Assembly: GCF_000802245.2 (NCBI RefSeq)
Contig: NZ_CP021080.1
Location: 2,604,001 to 2,668,000 of the forward strand
Source: Streptomyces pluripotens
Lineage (GTDB): Bacteria; Actinomycetota; Actinomycetes; Streptomycetales; Streptomycetaceae
Direction of reading: 5' to 3'
Length of the DNA: 64,000 nucleotides
The notes below the pieces were generated by a model that saw only the letters and a list, made by a program, of their open reading frames with translations, was not told the DNA's origin and ran no database searches. The translations under genes and the position numbers were made by a program. Shown here piece by piece: positions 45,295 through 54,468 of the stretch (its first letter is position 1; each line of letters opens with the position of its first letter).

Positions 45295-45963
45295 TCACGC
45301 CGCCATCCGCTGCGCGCGCGCCACCGCGTCGGCCAGCGTGTCCACCACCGGTACCCCGGCCTCCTCCAGGCTGGCCCGGCTGTGCGACCCCCCGGTGTAC
45401 AGCACGGCCCGCACCCCCGCGTGCTGTGCCGCGACCGCGTCGTCGGCCGCGTCCCCGATCACCACCGTGCGCGCGGGCTCGGCCGATCCGGCCAGTGCGC
45501 GCAGGTGCCGGACCATGTGTTCGGCCTTGCTCCCGCCGGAGGGTCCCGTACGCCCCTCGACCCGTACGAAGTGCGCCTCTATGCCGAAGCCGCGCACCAG
45601 CGGCACGAGTTCCTCGTGCACGTACATGCTCAGCAGCGACTGGCTGTGCCCTGCCGAGCGCCACTCTTCGAGCAGCTCCGCCGCGCCCTCGGCCAGGCCG
45701 CACCGCACCCGGTGCTCGGCGTAGTGCCGGTGGAAGACATCGTCCATCAGTTCCCACTCGGCATCGCTCGGCAGCCGGCCGAGCAACCGCTCGTAGAACT
45801 TCGGCACCGGCACGCAGTACAGCGACCGGTACTGCTCCAGCGTGATCGGCGCGAGCCCCAGCTCGGCGAAGGCCGCATTCGTCGCCCCGATGATCGCGTC
45901 ATTGTCGTGGAACAGGGTCCCGTTCCAGTCCCAGACGATGTGCGCGCTTACCTGCATCCCCAT
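45295..45963 (-). CDS. HAD-superfamily phosphatase (PGP/Gph-like)
   Basis: 222 residues. HAD motif I is at the N-terminus (VWDWNGTLFHD, catalytic Asp followed by Trp), with a cap domain, motif II Ser/Thr in QSLLSMYVHEE, the Lys in GGSKAEHM and motif IV VIGDAADDAVAA. Similar to phosphoglycolate phosphatase-type hydrolases; the substrate is unknown. The ATG at 45963 is chosen since TACGGT upstream is spaced for a leaderless message; an ATG at 45993 would also be in frame. Confidence 0.87.
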   Translation of the reverse strand: MGMQVSAHIVWDWNGTLFHDNDAIIGATNAAFAELGLAPITLEQYRSLYCVPVPKFYERLLGRLPSDAEWELMDDVFHRHYAEHRVRCGLAEGAAELLEEWRSAGHSQSLLSMYVHEELVPLVRGFGIEAHFVRVEGRTGPSGGSKAEHMVRHLRALAGSAEPARTVVIGDAADDAVAAQHAGVRAVLYTGGSHSRASLEEAGVPVVDTLADAVARAQRMAA

Positions 45964-46053
45964 GTCCAAGACCGTACCCGTCACCACCGACATTCACCGG
46001 CGGCGGTGGTCACCACCGGCGCCGGTCACCACCGGTCTGGGCAGCAGCCCTGC

Positions 46054-46566
46054 TCAGCCGCGCCCGACCAGGTGGGGGATCTCCTGCGTGGCGTACCAGA
46101 GCAGTTCGTGGTCGTCCGCCCCGTCCACGACGTACTGCGCATCGTCGTCCCCACCGGCAGCCGCCCGGAGCGCGTCCGCCGCCGCGGACACGTCCGCCTC
46201 CGCGTCGTCGGCGTCCACGTGCACGGCGGCCGCCTTCACGAGCGGCACGCTCGCGGTCACGGTCACCTCGCCGAGCGCCACCGGGTCGAGCCCCCGATCC
46301 GGACCGGCCGTGGCGGTGTCCTCGGTTACGTCCACGGCGACCACGACCCGCCGCCGCGCCGCACCCGGCTCGGCGGCCAGCAGCCGCAGCGAGGCCAGGG
46401 CGGCCCGGCTGAGCGCCGCGTACTCCAGCTCCTCGACGTCGTCGGAGAGGTACCACTCGCGCAACGCGGGCGTGACGGCGTACGCGGTGAAGGTGCCGCT
46501 CCCCAGCTCCCCCGTCTCGTGCGCCTCGGCGAGACCGGGGAGGGTCAGGGGGACGTAGACGCGCAT
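46054..46566 (-). CDS. Conserved actinobacterial protein (DUF6912-like)
   Basis: 170 residues beginning MRVYVPLTLPGLAEAHETG, a pattern I recall for the actinobacterial DUF6912 family. No catalytic motif, signal peptide or membrane segment; rich in Ala and Asp/Val. The C-terminus DHELLWYATQEIPHLV is conserved-looking. Possibly in an operon with the HAD gene 90 bases downstream. Function unknown. Confidence 0.75.
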   Translation of the reverse strand: MRVYVPLTLPGLAEAHETGELGSGTFTAYAVTPALREWYLSDDVEELEYAALSRAALASLRLLAAEPGAARRRVVVAVDVTEDTATAGPDRGLDPVALGEVTVTASVPLVKAAAVHVDADDAEADVSAAADALRAAAGGDDDAQYVVDGADDHELLWYATQEIPHLVGRG

Positions 46567-46896
46567 GCTCGGCCGCTCATTCCTGGTCTGGGGCTCCATT
46601 GGCACCCGGGAAGGCCTGCCGGCCTGCTTCCCGGAGGGCTTCAGGATACGTGCGCCGTCCCCTTTCGGGCCCCTGACCGCATCCGGGGAGGCGTCTACTC
46701 CACGCCGTGCGCCTCACCCGGCGCGACCGCTCCCCCGGGCGGCCCCCGCCGCCGTCCTTCCCCCGGATAGGTGAAGTTCTCGGCGCCAGCGTGTCCTGCC
46801 CGCCTTCCTTGCGGCTTCCTCGTTCGCGCCCGTACAAGATCCCCAGCCAGCGAGTTGCCGCCCGGTACCACCCGGGCCCGCCGAACGGGGTCTCCC
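46567..46896. promoter_or_regulatory. Divergent region between the DUF6912-like gene and the Rv3235-family gene
   Basis: 330 bases with no supportable gene. It must contain both promoters, but I see no clean -35/-10 pair; TACAAGAT near 46836 is the best rightward -10 candidate. Open frames crossing it lack ribosome sites. Confidence 0.35.
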
Positions 46897-47463
46897 ATGA
46901 ACAAGGTCATGAGCCGCACCGCCCGGTCACGCCCGCGCCACCGCCCGCCGACCCGCCACGACACCCGCCGTCCCAGCGGCGCACCGCCGCGCGCACCGGC
47001 CCGGGTCGCCTCCGTCCGCACCGCCACCCGGCAGCCCACACCCGCTGCCGCCCGCCCGGACGCGGCCCGGACGACCACCGAACGTCCAGGCCGCCCTGAG
47101 GCGGCCTGGACCGCCGTGGAGCAGCCCAGGCCCACGGATCTCTTCGCGGACCGCCTGCTGGCCGTGCTGAGCGGCCAGCGCCCCGTCCACTGGATGCTGC
47201 GCCACACCGCGGGTCGCGCCTACGACGATCTGGTCCGCCTCGCCGCGCTCGGTCCCCTGCGCACCCGCGGCGCCCGCCCCGTCGTCCAGGACATCGGCTA
47301 CTTCATCCCGCGCGCCGGTGCCATCGAGGCCTTCGCCCGCATCGCCGCGGGCACCCGGCTGCGGGCCCTGGCCTTCCGGCTGGAGCAGGGCGCTGACCTC
47401 CGCTGGCGCTGCACAGCCGTGGAAACGGGCGGCACGAGGCCGCGCGGCCCGGTGGACGGCTGA
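46897..47463 (+). CDS. Rv3235-family protein, secA neighbour
   Basis: 188 residues. The first 80 are basic, Pro/Thr/Arg-rich and disordered. The rest is a compact domain (LFADRLLAVLSGQRPVHWML, RHTAGRAYDDL, DIGYFIPRAGAIEAFARI) of the type called Rv3235 family or DUF6459, found close to secA1 in Mycobacterium and Streptomyces. It is convergent with secA. A start at the second methionine (46909) is also possible. Function unknown; association with Sec transport rests only on neighbourhood. Confidence 0.8.
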   Translation: MNKVMSRTARSRPRHRPPTRHDTRRPSGAPPRAPARVASVRTATRQPTPAAARPDAARTTTERPGRPEAAWTAVEQPRPTDLFADRLLAVLSGQRPVHWMLRHTAGRAYDDLVRLAALGPLRTRGARPVVQDIGYFIPRAGAIEAFARIAAGTRLRALAFRLEQGADLRWRCTAVETGGTRPRGPVDG

Positions 47464-47498
47464 CGAAGGACCCGGCGGACACCTGCACCCACCGGAAC

Positions 47499-47527
47499 GG
47501 GCCGGGCTCCACAAGGAGACCCGGCCC
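47499..47527. terminator. Shared terminator between the Rv3235-family gene and secA
   Basis: Stem GGGCCGGGCTCC with GGAGaCCCGGCCC (one bulged base), 4-base loop, between convergent stop codons. A second palindrome CCGGCGGACCGCCGG lies at 47547-47561. Confidence 0.75.
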
Positions 47528-47567
47528 GCACGTTCCTGCTCGGCGGCCGGCGGACCGCCGGACCGCG

Positions 47568-50378
47568 CTACTTCTTACGACGCCGCCCGCCCTTGGCCTG
47601 CCGGCGCCGCTCCGCGCGCGTGAGCCCGTCCGACTCGGACCGCACCGGCTCGTCGTCGTCCAGGTCACGCTCGACGACGCCACCCTCGCCGTCCACCGTC
47701 GGCGCGGAGAAGTGCAGCTCGCGCCGCTGCGGTGCGTCCAGCCCCTTGGCACGGATCTCGGGGCGGGCCCCCGCCTGCGCCGGCACCGTGTCCTGCACGC
47801 CCTCGCCCACCGGCTGCGGTTCCTCGACCGGAACCTCCTCGACCTGCTGCTCGACCTGGACCTCCAGGTTGAACAGGTAGCCGACGGACTCCTCCTTGAT
47901 GCCCTCCATCATGGCGGTGAACATGTCGAAGCCCTCACGCTGGTACTCGACCAGCGGGTCCTTCTGCGCCATCGCGCGCAGGCCGATGCCCTCCTGGAGG
48001 TAGTCCATCTCGTAGAGGTGCTCGCGCCACTTGCGGTCCAGGACCGACAGCACCACCCGGCGCTCCAGTTCACGCATGATCTCGGAGCCGAGCTGCTCCT
48101 CGCGGGCCTTGTACTGCTCCTGGATGTCGTCCTTGATGGACTCGGAGATGAACTCGGCGGTCAGCCCGGCCCGGTCGCCGGCAGCCTCCTCCAGTTCCTC
48201 GACGGTGACCTTCACCGGGTAGAGCTGTTTGAAGGCACCCCACAGCCGGTCCAGGTCCCAGTCCTCGGGGAAGCCCTCGGCGGTCTCCGCGGCGACGTAC
48301 GCGTCGATCGTGTCGTCCGTGAAGTGCTGGATCTGCTCGTGCAGGTCCTCGCCCTCCAGAACGCGCCTGCGCTCGCCGTAGATGACCTCGCGCTGCCGGT
48401 TGAGCACCTCGTCGTACTTCAGGACGTTCTTACGGGTCTCGAAGTTCTGCTGCTCGACCTGCGACTGCGCGGACGCGATCGCGCGGGTGACCATCTTGTT
48501 CTCGATCGGCACGTCGTCCGGCACGTTCGCCATGGACATCACGCGCTCGACCATCTGCGCCTTGAACAGACGCATGAGGTCGTCACCCAGCGACAGGTAG
48601 AAGCGGGACTCACCTGGGTCACCCTGACGGCCGGAACGACCGCGCAGCTGGTTGTCGATGCGCCGCGACTCGTGCCGCTCGGTGCCGAGCACGTAGAGAC
48701 CGCCGCTCGACTCGACCTCGTCCTTCTCGGCCTTGACCGCTTCCTCGGCCTTCTCCAGGGCGGCGGGCAGCGCCGCGGCCCATTCCTCGATGTGCTCCTC
48801 GGGGTCGAGGCCGCGCTGCCGCAGCTCCGCCTCGGCGAGGTCCTCGGGGTTGCCACCGAGCTTGATGTCGGTACCACGGCCAGCCATGTTGGTGGCCACG
48901 GTCACAGCGCCCTTGCGGCCGGCCTGGGCGACGATCGACGCCTCACGCTCGTGGTGCTTGGCGTTGAGCACCTCGTGCTGGATGCCGCGCTTGCTCAGCT
49001 GCTGCGACAGGTACTCCGACTTCTCGACGGACGTGGTGCCGACGAGGATCGGCTGGCCCTTCTCGTGCTTCTCGGCGATGTCGTCGACGACCGCCTCGAA
49101 CTTGGCTACCTCGGTGCGGTAGATCAGGTCGGCCTGGTCCTTGCGGACCATCGGCCGGTTGGTCGGGATCGGGACCACGCCGAGCTTGTAGATCTGGTGG
49201 AACTCGGCGGCCTCGGTCATCGCCGTACCGGTCATGCCGGAGAGCTTGTTGTAGAGGCGGAAGAAGTTCTGCAGGGTGATCGTGGCGAGCGTCTGGTTCT
49301 CGTCCTTGATGTCCACCCCTTCCTTCGCCTCGATCGCCTGGTGCATGCCCTCGTTGTAGCGGCGACCGGCGAGGATACGGCCGGTGTGCTCGTCGACGAT
49401 CATGACCTCGCCGTCGATGACGACGTAGTCCTTGTCGAGCTTGAAGAGCTCCTTGGCCTTGATGGCGTTGTTCAGATAGCCCACGAGCGGGGTGTTCACC
49501 GACTCGTAGAGGTTGTCGATGCCCAGCCAGTCCTCGACCTTGCTGACACCGGCTTCGTGGATGGCGACCGTGCGCTTCTTCTCGTCGACGTCGTAGTCGC
49601 CGGTTTCCTCGACGCCCTTGAGCGGGTTGCCTGCCTCACCCTTCTTGAGCCGGGTGACGAGCTTGGCGAAGTCGCCGTACCACTTGGTGGCCTGGTCGGC
49701 GGGGCCGGAGATGATCAGCGGCGTACGGGCCTCGTCGACGAGGATGGAGTCGACCTCGTCGACGATGGCGAAGTTGTGGCCGCGCTGGACCAGCTCGTCC
49801 TGCGACCACGCCATGTTGTCGCGCAGGTAGTCGAAACCGAACTCGTTGTTCGTGCCGTAGGTGATGTCGCACCCGTACTGCTCGCGGCGCTGCGCCGGCG
49901 TCATGTTGGCCAGGATGCAGCCGACGTTCAGGCCCAGGAACTTGTGGACGCGACCCATCATCTCGGAGTCGCGCTCGGCCAGGTAGTCGTTGACCGTGAT
50001 GAGGTGGACACCCTCACCGGACAGGGCGTTCAGGTACGCGGGCAGCGTACCGACGAGGGTCTTGCCCTCACCCGTCTTCATCTCGGCCACATAGCCGAGG
50101 TGGAGCGCGGCACCACCCATCAACTGCACGTCGTAGTGACGCTGACCGAGGACACGCTTGGCGGCCTCACGGACGGTGGCGAACGCCTCGGGGAGCAGGT
50201 CGTCCAGGGACTCACCGTCCGCGTACCGCTGCTTGTACTCGTCGGTGAGGGCCCGCAGCTCGGCGTCGGAGAGGTCCAGGAAGTCCTCTTCGATGGAGTT
50301 GACCTGGTCCGCGATGCGGTGCAGCTTGCGCAGGATCTTGCCTTCGCCTGCACGCATGATCTTCGAGAGGACGGACAC
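47568..50378 (-). CDS. secA: Preprotein translocase ATPase SecA
   Basis: 936 residues. It has the DEAD-type motor motifs: Walker [13 protein letters not shown], Walker B region [29 protein letters not shown] and [14 protein letters not shown], followed by the helical scaffold and wing domains. It drives proteins through SecYEG. The C-terminal zinc-binding motif of E. coli SecA is absent; the tail is acidic then basic (GGRRRKK), which is usual for actinobacterial SecA1. Start GTG at 50378 ([13 protein letters not shown]) with AAGGAG nine bases upstream; the longer upstream frame is not coding-like. Confidence 0.97.
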   Translation of the reverse strand: MSVLSKIMRAGEGKILRKLHRIADQVNSIEEDFLDLSDAELRALTDEYKQRYADGESLDDLLPEAFATVREAAKRVLGQRHYDVQLMGGAALHLGYVAEMKTGEGKTLVGTLPAYLNALSGEGVHLITVNDYLAERDSEMMGRVHKFLGLNVGCILANMTPAQRREQYGCDITYGTNNEFGFDYLRDNMAWSQDELVQRGHNFAIVDEVDSILVDEARTPLIISGPADQATKWYGDFAKLVTRLKKGEAGNPLKGVEETGDYDVDEKKRTVAIHEAGVSKVEDWLGIDNLYESVNTPLVGYLNNAIKAKELFKLDKDYVVIDGEVMIVDEHTGRILAGRRYNEGMHQAIEAKEGVDIKDENQTLATITLQNFFRLYNKLSGMTGTAMTEAAEFHQIYKLGVVPIPTNRPMVRKDQADLIYRTEVAKFEAVVDDIAEKHEKGQPILVGTTSVEKSEYLSQQLSKRGIQHEVLNAKHHEREASIVAQAGRKGAVTVATNMAGRGTDIKLGGNPEDLAEAELRQRGLDPEEHIEEWAAALPAALEKAEEAVKAEKDEVESSGGLYVLGTERHESRRIDNQLRGRSGRQGDPGESRFYLSLGDDLMRLFKAQMVERVMSMANVPDDVPIENKMVTRAIASAQSQVEQQNFETRKNVLKYDEVLNRQREVIYGERRRVLEGEDLHEQIQHFTDDTIDAYVAAETAEGFPEDWDLDRLWGAFKQLYPVKVTVEELEEAAGDRAGLTAEFISESIKDDIQEQYKAREEQLGSEIMRELERRVVLSVLDRKWREHLYEMDYLQEGIGLRAMAQKDPLVEYQREGFDMFTAMMEGIKEESVGYLFNLEVQVEQQVEEVPVEEPQPVGEGVQDTVPAQAGARPEIRAKGLDAPQRRELHFSAPTVDGEGGVVERDLDDDEPVRSESDGLTRAERRRQAKGGRRRKK

Positions 50379-50631
50379 GGGGGCTGGTCTCCTTGCCGGT
50401 CGGGCCTGGGACGGTCGGTTTTCCTTGTGACGTACTGAGCAACCGCCATCGTATGCGAGGACCCGGCCGCGCCGGGAGGCCCGGCGACCCGACGGCTGCT
50501 TCATCCGGGACAACGGACGGGACACACGGATAGTGCCGCACCGGTTCGGGGAACCTCACGACATGTGATCAGACGGTCACACCCCGGGAAAACCGGTGGT
50601 CTCCCGGCGACGGCCCGAACAGAATCAGCCG

Positions 50632-51201
50632 ATGGAACCCGTCACGCTCACCACCGGCCGTCTCGTGTTGCGCACCGTCGGCCCGGACGACACCGATGCG
50701 GTGTACGAGGCCGCCCAGGACCCTGACATCCAGCGCTGGACCGTCGTCCCCTCACCGTACCGGCCCGAACACTCCCGCAGCTTCACCGAGCAACTGGTCC
50801 CCGACGGCTGGTCGCAGGATTCGGCGTTCACCTTCGGAGTCTTCCTCACCAGCGGCGAGCTGGCCGGCATGCTCGGTCTCACCAGGCAGGCCCCGGGCAC
50901 GGCCGAGGTGGGGTTCTGGGCGGCCAGGGAACACCGCGGCCACGGCTACATCACGGAGGCCACGCGCACCGCGTGCCGGTGGGTCTTCACCAAGGCCGGC
51001 GTCGACCGGGTCGAATGGCGTGCCGAGGTCGGCAACCTCGCCTCCCGCGCGGTGGCCGAACGCGCCGGCTTCACCATCGAGGGCACCCTGCGCTCGGGGA
51101 TGAGCAACAAGGGGGTACGACGGGACTGCTGGGTCGGCTCCCTGCTCCCCTCGGACCTGGGTCTTCCGTCCACGGCCCCTTACCTACCCGCCCCTTCCTG
51201 A
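50632..51201 (+). CDS. GNAT acetyltransferase (RimJ/RimL type)
   Basis: 189 residues. The RimJ/RimL layout is clear: LTTGRLVLRTVGPDDTDAVY at the start, EVGFWAAREHRGHGYITEA for acetyl-CoA binding, and NLASRAVAERAGFTIEGTLRS near the end. It probably N-acetylates a protein terminus or small amine; the target is unknown. Divergent from secA, with about 250 bases between. Confidence 0.9.
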   Translation: MEPVTLTTGRLVLRTVGPDDTDAVYEAAQDPDIQRWTVVPSPYRPEHSRSFTEQLVPDGWSQDSAFTFGVFLTSGELAGMLGLTRQAPGTAEVGFWAAREHRGHGYITEATRTACRWVFTKAGVDRVEWRAEVGNLASRAVAERAGFTIEGTLRSGMSNKGVRRDCWVGSLLPSDLGLPSTAPYLPAPS

Positions 51202-51313
51202 CCACGGCCGAGGCGGAACTCGGCTCACCGCGGCCCTCAGTCGGCACCGGGCCAGGACCGCCGGTACCTGGGCATCAGCCTCAATGTCAGTGGCACCCTC
51301 TATCGTCCGGGGC

Positions 51314-52489
51314 ATGACTGCCCTGCCGCGCCCCACCACCACGCTCACCACGGACGACGCCCGCCGTATCGCCCTGCGGGCGCAGGGTTTCCTTGGTGCG
51401 CCCGACCGACGGGCGGGTGTCCGCGGGGTGCTGCGCCACCTCGGCGCGGTCCAGCTCGACACGATTTCGGTGCTCGCCCGCTCCCACGAGCTGGTGCCGT
51501 ACGCCCGGCTTGGCGCGGTCGGCCGCAGAACCGTCGAAGCCGCGTACTGGAAGGGCACCCACGCCTTCGAGTACTGGTCGCACGCCGCGTGCATCCTCCC
51601 CGTCGAGGAGTGGCCGCACTTCGCCTTCCGCCGCCGCGCCTACCGGGGCCGCCCACACTGGAACCACGAACTCCCGGACGGCGCCTACGAGCAGGTCATC
51701 AAGCAGTTGCGCGCTCAGGGCCCGCTGACCGCCACGGAGCTGGGCGGCGCGAAGAAGACGAACGATTGGTGGGACTGGTCCGGTACCAAGGTCGCGGTGG
51801 AACGCGCACTGATGTACGGCGAGGTGGTGTGCGTCGAGCGCCGCGGCTGGAAGCGGGTGTACGACCTAGCCGAGCGCGCGATCCCACAGGTTCTGCTCCA
51901 CGACCAGCTGGACGACGCCGAGTGCCTGCGCCGTCTGGTACGGCTGGCCGGTGAGTTCCTGGGCGTCGGCACGCGGGCGGACATCGCCGACTACCACCGT
52001 CTCAAGGGCGAGCAGGTCGACGCGGTGATCGCCGACTCGGGCCTGGTGCCGGTCGAGGTCGAGGGCTGGGGCAGGCCGGCCTGGGCTGACCCGGCGGCCC
52101 TGGCTGCACCCCTGCGCGGCCGGCATCGCACCACGCTGCTGTCGCCGTTCGACTCGCTGATCTGGGAGCGGGCGCGCACGGAGCGGATCTTCGGGTTCAC
52201 CCACCGCCTGGAGGCCTACGTTCCCAAGCCCAAGCGGGTTCACGGCTACTTCGCGATGCCACTGCTCGCCGGTGGCCAGCTGGTCGGCCGGGTCGACCCG
52301 GCCCGCGAGGGTCGCACCCTGGTGGCCAAGCAGGTCACCCTGGACGGCCCCAAGGCCGTTCCGGCGGCGGCCCAGGCGTTGATCGAAGCGGCGAGCTGGG
52401 TGAACTGCACGGACGTGCGTGTGGAGCGGGTCAATGCCCCCGGCCTCCGCGAGCCCCTGACGAGGGAGCTCGCCCGCGTCCTCGCCTGA
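51314..52489 (+). CDS. YcaQ/AlkX-like DNA interstrand-crosslink glycosylase (HTH_42 family)
   Basis: 391 residues of the winged-helix HTH_42 family. The motif VQLDTISVLARSHELVPYARL contains the QLD tripeptide that is catalytic in E. coli YcaQ (AlkZ proteins have QxQ there). Downstream markers are YWSHAACILP and LLSPFDSLIWERARTERIF. The expected activity is unhooking of interstrand crosslinks or excision of N7-alkyl adducts. I start at the ATG at 51314, because TATCGT seven bases earlier suggests a leaderless message; an in-frame ATG at 51284 is less likely. Convergent with the response regulator. Confidence 0.85.
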   Translation: MTALPRPTTTLTTDDARRIALRAQGFLGAPDRRAGVRGVLRHLGAVQLDTISVLARSHELVPYARLGAVGRRTVEAAYWKGTHAFEYWSHAACILPVEEWPHFAFRRRAYRGRPHWNHELPDGAYEQVIKQLRAQGPLTATELGGAKKTNDWWDWSGTKVAVERALMYGEVVCVERRGWKRVYDLAERAIPQVLLHDQLDDAECLRRLVRLAGEFLGVGTRADIADYHRLKGEQVDAVIADSGLVPVEVEGWGRPAWADPAALAAPLRGRHRTTLLSPFDSLIWERARTERIFGFTHRLEAYVPKPKRVHGYFAMPLLAGGQLVGRVDPAREGRTLVAKQVTLDGPKAVPAAAQALIEAASWVNCTDVRVERVNAPGLREPLTRELARVLA

Positions 52490-52514
52490 CCGGCGCCCGG
52501 ATGGCGGAGATTCG

Positions 52515-53258
52515 CTACCGGATCTCCAGGATCTTCTCCCGCATCGCGTAGACCACGGCCTCCATCCTGGAGTGCAGCTGCAGCTTCTCCAGGATGTTGC
52601 GGACGTGGTTCTTCACCGTGTTCTCGGAGATGAACAGTTCCTTGGCGATGTCCCGGTTGTTCATCCCCGTGGCGACGAGTTTGAGGACTTCCAGCTCCCG
52701 GTCGGTCAGCCGTGGCGCCGGCACCAGGCGCCGTTCGTCGGTGCGCTGGATCATCGACTTGAATTCGGTGAGGAGTTTCGACGCCATCGAGGGACTGATC
52801 TGCGACTGTCCGTCGGCCACGGCCCGGATGGCGGTGGCCACCTCGTCCGTGGAAATCTCCTTGAGGAGGTATCCGGTCGCACCCGCCTTGATCGCGTCGT
52901 AGAGGTCGGCCTCCTCGTCGCTGATGGTCAGCATGATGATCTTCGCGCTGGGAGCGACCTCCTTGATGGAGGTGCAGGCCTCGATCCCGCCCCGCTTGGG
53001 CATGCGAACGTCCATCAACACGATGTCGGGCAGTAGATCGGCGGCCTTGCCGACGGCCTCGGCGCCGTCGCCCGCCTCGCCGACGACTTGGATGTCCTCC
53101 TCGGCCGCGAGCACGATCTCCAGTCCCCGCCGGAAGAGGGCATGATCGTCAACGACCAGGACTCTGATCGGCTCCTGGCGTGAAGAGCCCTCGCCCGGGC
53201 CCATACCGCCGACGCCGCCGGTGTCATCGTCCCGCATCGGTCCGAAGGTGTCCGCCAT
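52515..53258 (-). CDS. Orphan NarL/FixJ-type response regulator
   Basis: 247 residues. The receiver domain (about 30-150) has the acidic pair VVDDHALFRRG, phospho-acceptor Asp in IVLMDVRMP and switch residues LTISDEEA and LLKEIS. The LuxR-type DNA-binding domain is RLTDRELEVLKLVATGMNN followed by SENTVKNHVRNILEKL. The first 28 residues are an unusual Gly-rich extension. No histidine kinase is adjacent. GGAGGAA before the ATG at 53258. From memory it corresponds to the S. coelicolor orphan regulator SCO3008 (OrrA), tied to development and antibiotic production. Confidence 0.92.
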   Translation of the reverse strand: MADTFGPMRDDDTGGVGGMGPGEGSSRQEPIRVLVVDDHALFRRGLEIVLAAEEDIQVVGEAGDGAEAVGKAADLLPDIVLMDVRMPKRGGIEACTSIKEVAPSAKIIMLTISDEEADLYDAIKAGATGYLLKEISTDEVATAIRAVADGQSQISPSMASKLLTEFKSMIQRTDERRLVPAPRLTDRELEVLKLVATGMNNRDIAKELFISENTVKNHVRNILEKLQLHSRMEAVVYAMREKILEIR

Positions 53259-53402
53259 CGTTCCTCCCCCTGAAGGCTGTGGCCTGTGGTCCTGTGCCAC
53301 CATCGCCAACCCAAGGCAGCGGCCCACTGGTTGGGCCGGTGCGACCATGATTTCATGCCCAGCTGCCACGTAAGTGACCTGCGGGACACGAAGCGGTCGC
53401 AC

Positions 53403-53445
53403 GCCGGTGCCCCTGGGGGCGCACACGCGCTCCAGGGGCACCGGC
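53403..53445 (-). terminator. Terminator of hpf
   Basis: Perfect 14-bp stem GCCGGTGCCCCTGG/CCAGGGGCACCGGC with a 15-base loop, 19 bases past the hpf stop. Confidence 0.85.
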
Positions 53446-53464
53446 TCAGCTTGGGCCGGGTGGG

Positions 53465-54157
53465 TCAGCTGCCGGGTGTGCCACCAGCCGCGGGGGGGCG
53501 CGCCTCAGCGACCATCGGGTCCGTGCTGAGGTGGATCACACCGTAGTCGTACGCATGCCGCCGGTAGACGACGCTCGGTTCCTTCGACTCGGAGTCGATG
53601 AACAGGTAGAAGTCGTGGCCGACCAGCTCCATCTCGTAGAGGGCCTGGTCGAGACTCATCGGGGAGGTGACGTGGGTCTTCTCGCGGACAACGAGGGGGC
53701 CGTCTCCCTTGACCTCCAGCGAGCCGATCTTCTTGGTCGGCACTCCGTCCGCCGCCTCTTCCTGGACGGGGAGGCCGTTGCCGTTGAGCGTCGCAGCGCC
53801 CGGAACGTGGTCGGGGACCTCGGCCGCCGAGATCCGTCGTGCGCCACGGCGTGAGAACCGCTTGTCGTGCTGCTTGCGCAGCCGGGCATCCAGCTTCTCC
53901 GCAGCCAGGTCAAGTGCCGCGTACGGATCGCTGGCCGCTGCCTCCGCCCGGATCACCGGACCGCGGGAGCGGAGCGTGATCTCCACTCGGTCACAACGGT
54001 CGGCCTGTCGGGGGTTGGGCTCCTTGGACACCTCGACGTCGAGGCTGATCACCTTGCCATCGAGCTTCTGGATCTTCTCCAGCTTCAGCTTCTCGGCCAC
54101 GTGCTTGCGGAACCGCTCGGGCACCTCGGTCTTGCGGCCTTTGACGACGATGTCCAC
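53465..54157 (-). CDS. hpf: Long-form ribosome hibernation promoting factor
   Basis: 230 residues. The N-terminal S30AE/YfiA domain (MDIVVKGRKTEVPERFRKH to about 110) binds the decoding site. A linker follows, and then the C-terminal dimerisation domain (SLDQALYEMELVGHDFYLFI, VVYRRHAYDYGVI), so this is the long form that makes 100S ribosome dimers. Start GTG at 54157 with CGGAG six bases upstream. A 311-base upstream region holds at least one good promoter, in line with stress or stationary-phase control. Ends at a strong terminator. Confidence 0.95.
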   Translation of the reverse strand: MDIVVKGRKTEVPERFRKHVAEKLKLEKIQKLDGKVISLDVEVSKEPNPRQADRCDRVEITLRSRGPVIRAEAAASDPYAALDLAAEKLDARLRKQHDKRFSRRGARRISAAEVPDHVPGAATLNGNGLPVQEEAADGVPTKKIGSLEVKGDGPLVVREKTHVTSPMSLDQALYEMELVGHDFYLFIDSESKEPSVVYRRHAYDYGVIHLSTDPMVAEARPPAAGGTPGS

Positions 54158-54368
54158 GCAGAACTCCGTTCCCGGATCGCTCCGCTACGTCGGCGGAGCC
54201 TCTCCCTTTTGCACCAGGTCCGGTGTGACCGGACCTCGGACTCGGTGACTTCCACCTCCTCCTCCCCCATGGGCGCGATCTCCATCCCACCGCCGCGGGT
54301 GATTGCGCAAAACCCGCAGCACAGCATTCGGATACGAGAGGTGTGGCCTGCGCCTTTCCTCACAACCG

Positions 54369-54398
54369 AACATATCTCGCCCGGACGGATGTCGTCAC
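54369..54398 (-). promoter_or_regulatory. Candidate housekeeping promoter of hpf
   Basis: GTGACG (-35, 54393-54398), 18-base spacer, TATGTT (-10, 54369-54374). Confidence 0.5.
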
Positions 54399-54408
54399 CC
54401 TCTACCGC

Positions 54409-54434
54409 GACGTACCTCCGTTCAGGTGAATTCC
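54409..54434 (-). promoter_or_regulatory. Candidate ECF-sigma promoter of hpf
   Basis: GGAAT, 18 bases, GTC (or 17 bases then CGTC): near the sigma-R (GGAAT-18-GTT) and sigma-E patterns. The -10 half is imperfect. Confidence 0.35.
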
Positions 54435-54468
54435 CCCTCTCGCTAGCTGCAACGATGCAACTCAGTGG

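Larger units (their letters stand above)
54158..54468 (-). promoter_or_regulatory. Upstream regulatory region of hpf
   Basis: 311 bases without a gene. Two promoter candidates on the minus strand are listed separately. Long leader (about 200 bases) containing a GT-rich palindrome, GTCCGGTCACACCGGAC, close to the hpf start (about 54214-54230). Confidence 0.5.

Noticed and set aside
47712..50438. 908-codon open frame opposite secA
   Set aside because: Same reason: a shadow of strong third-position GC bias, with low-complexity leucine/valine-rich content.
54085..54363. Small minus-strand gene overlapping the hpf start (MEIAPMGEEEVEVTESE...)
   Set aside because: Although GGAGGAGGAGG lies inside, the frame runs into hpf out of phase and has no recognisable features. 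More likely leader sequence.
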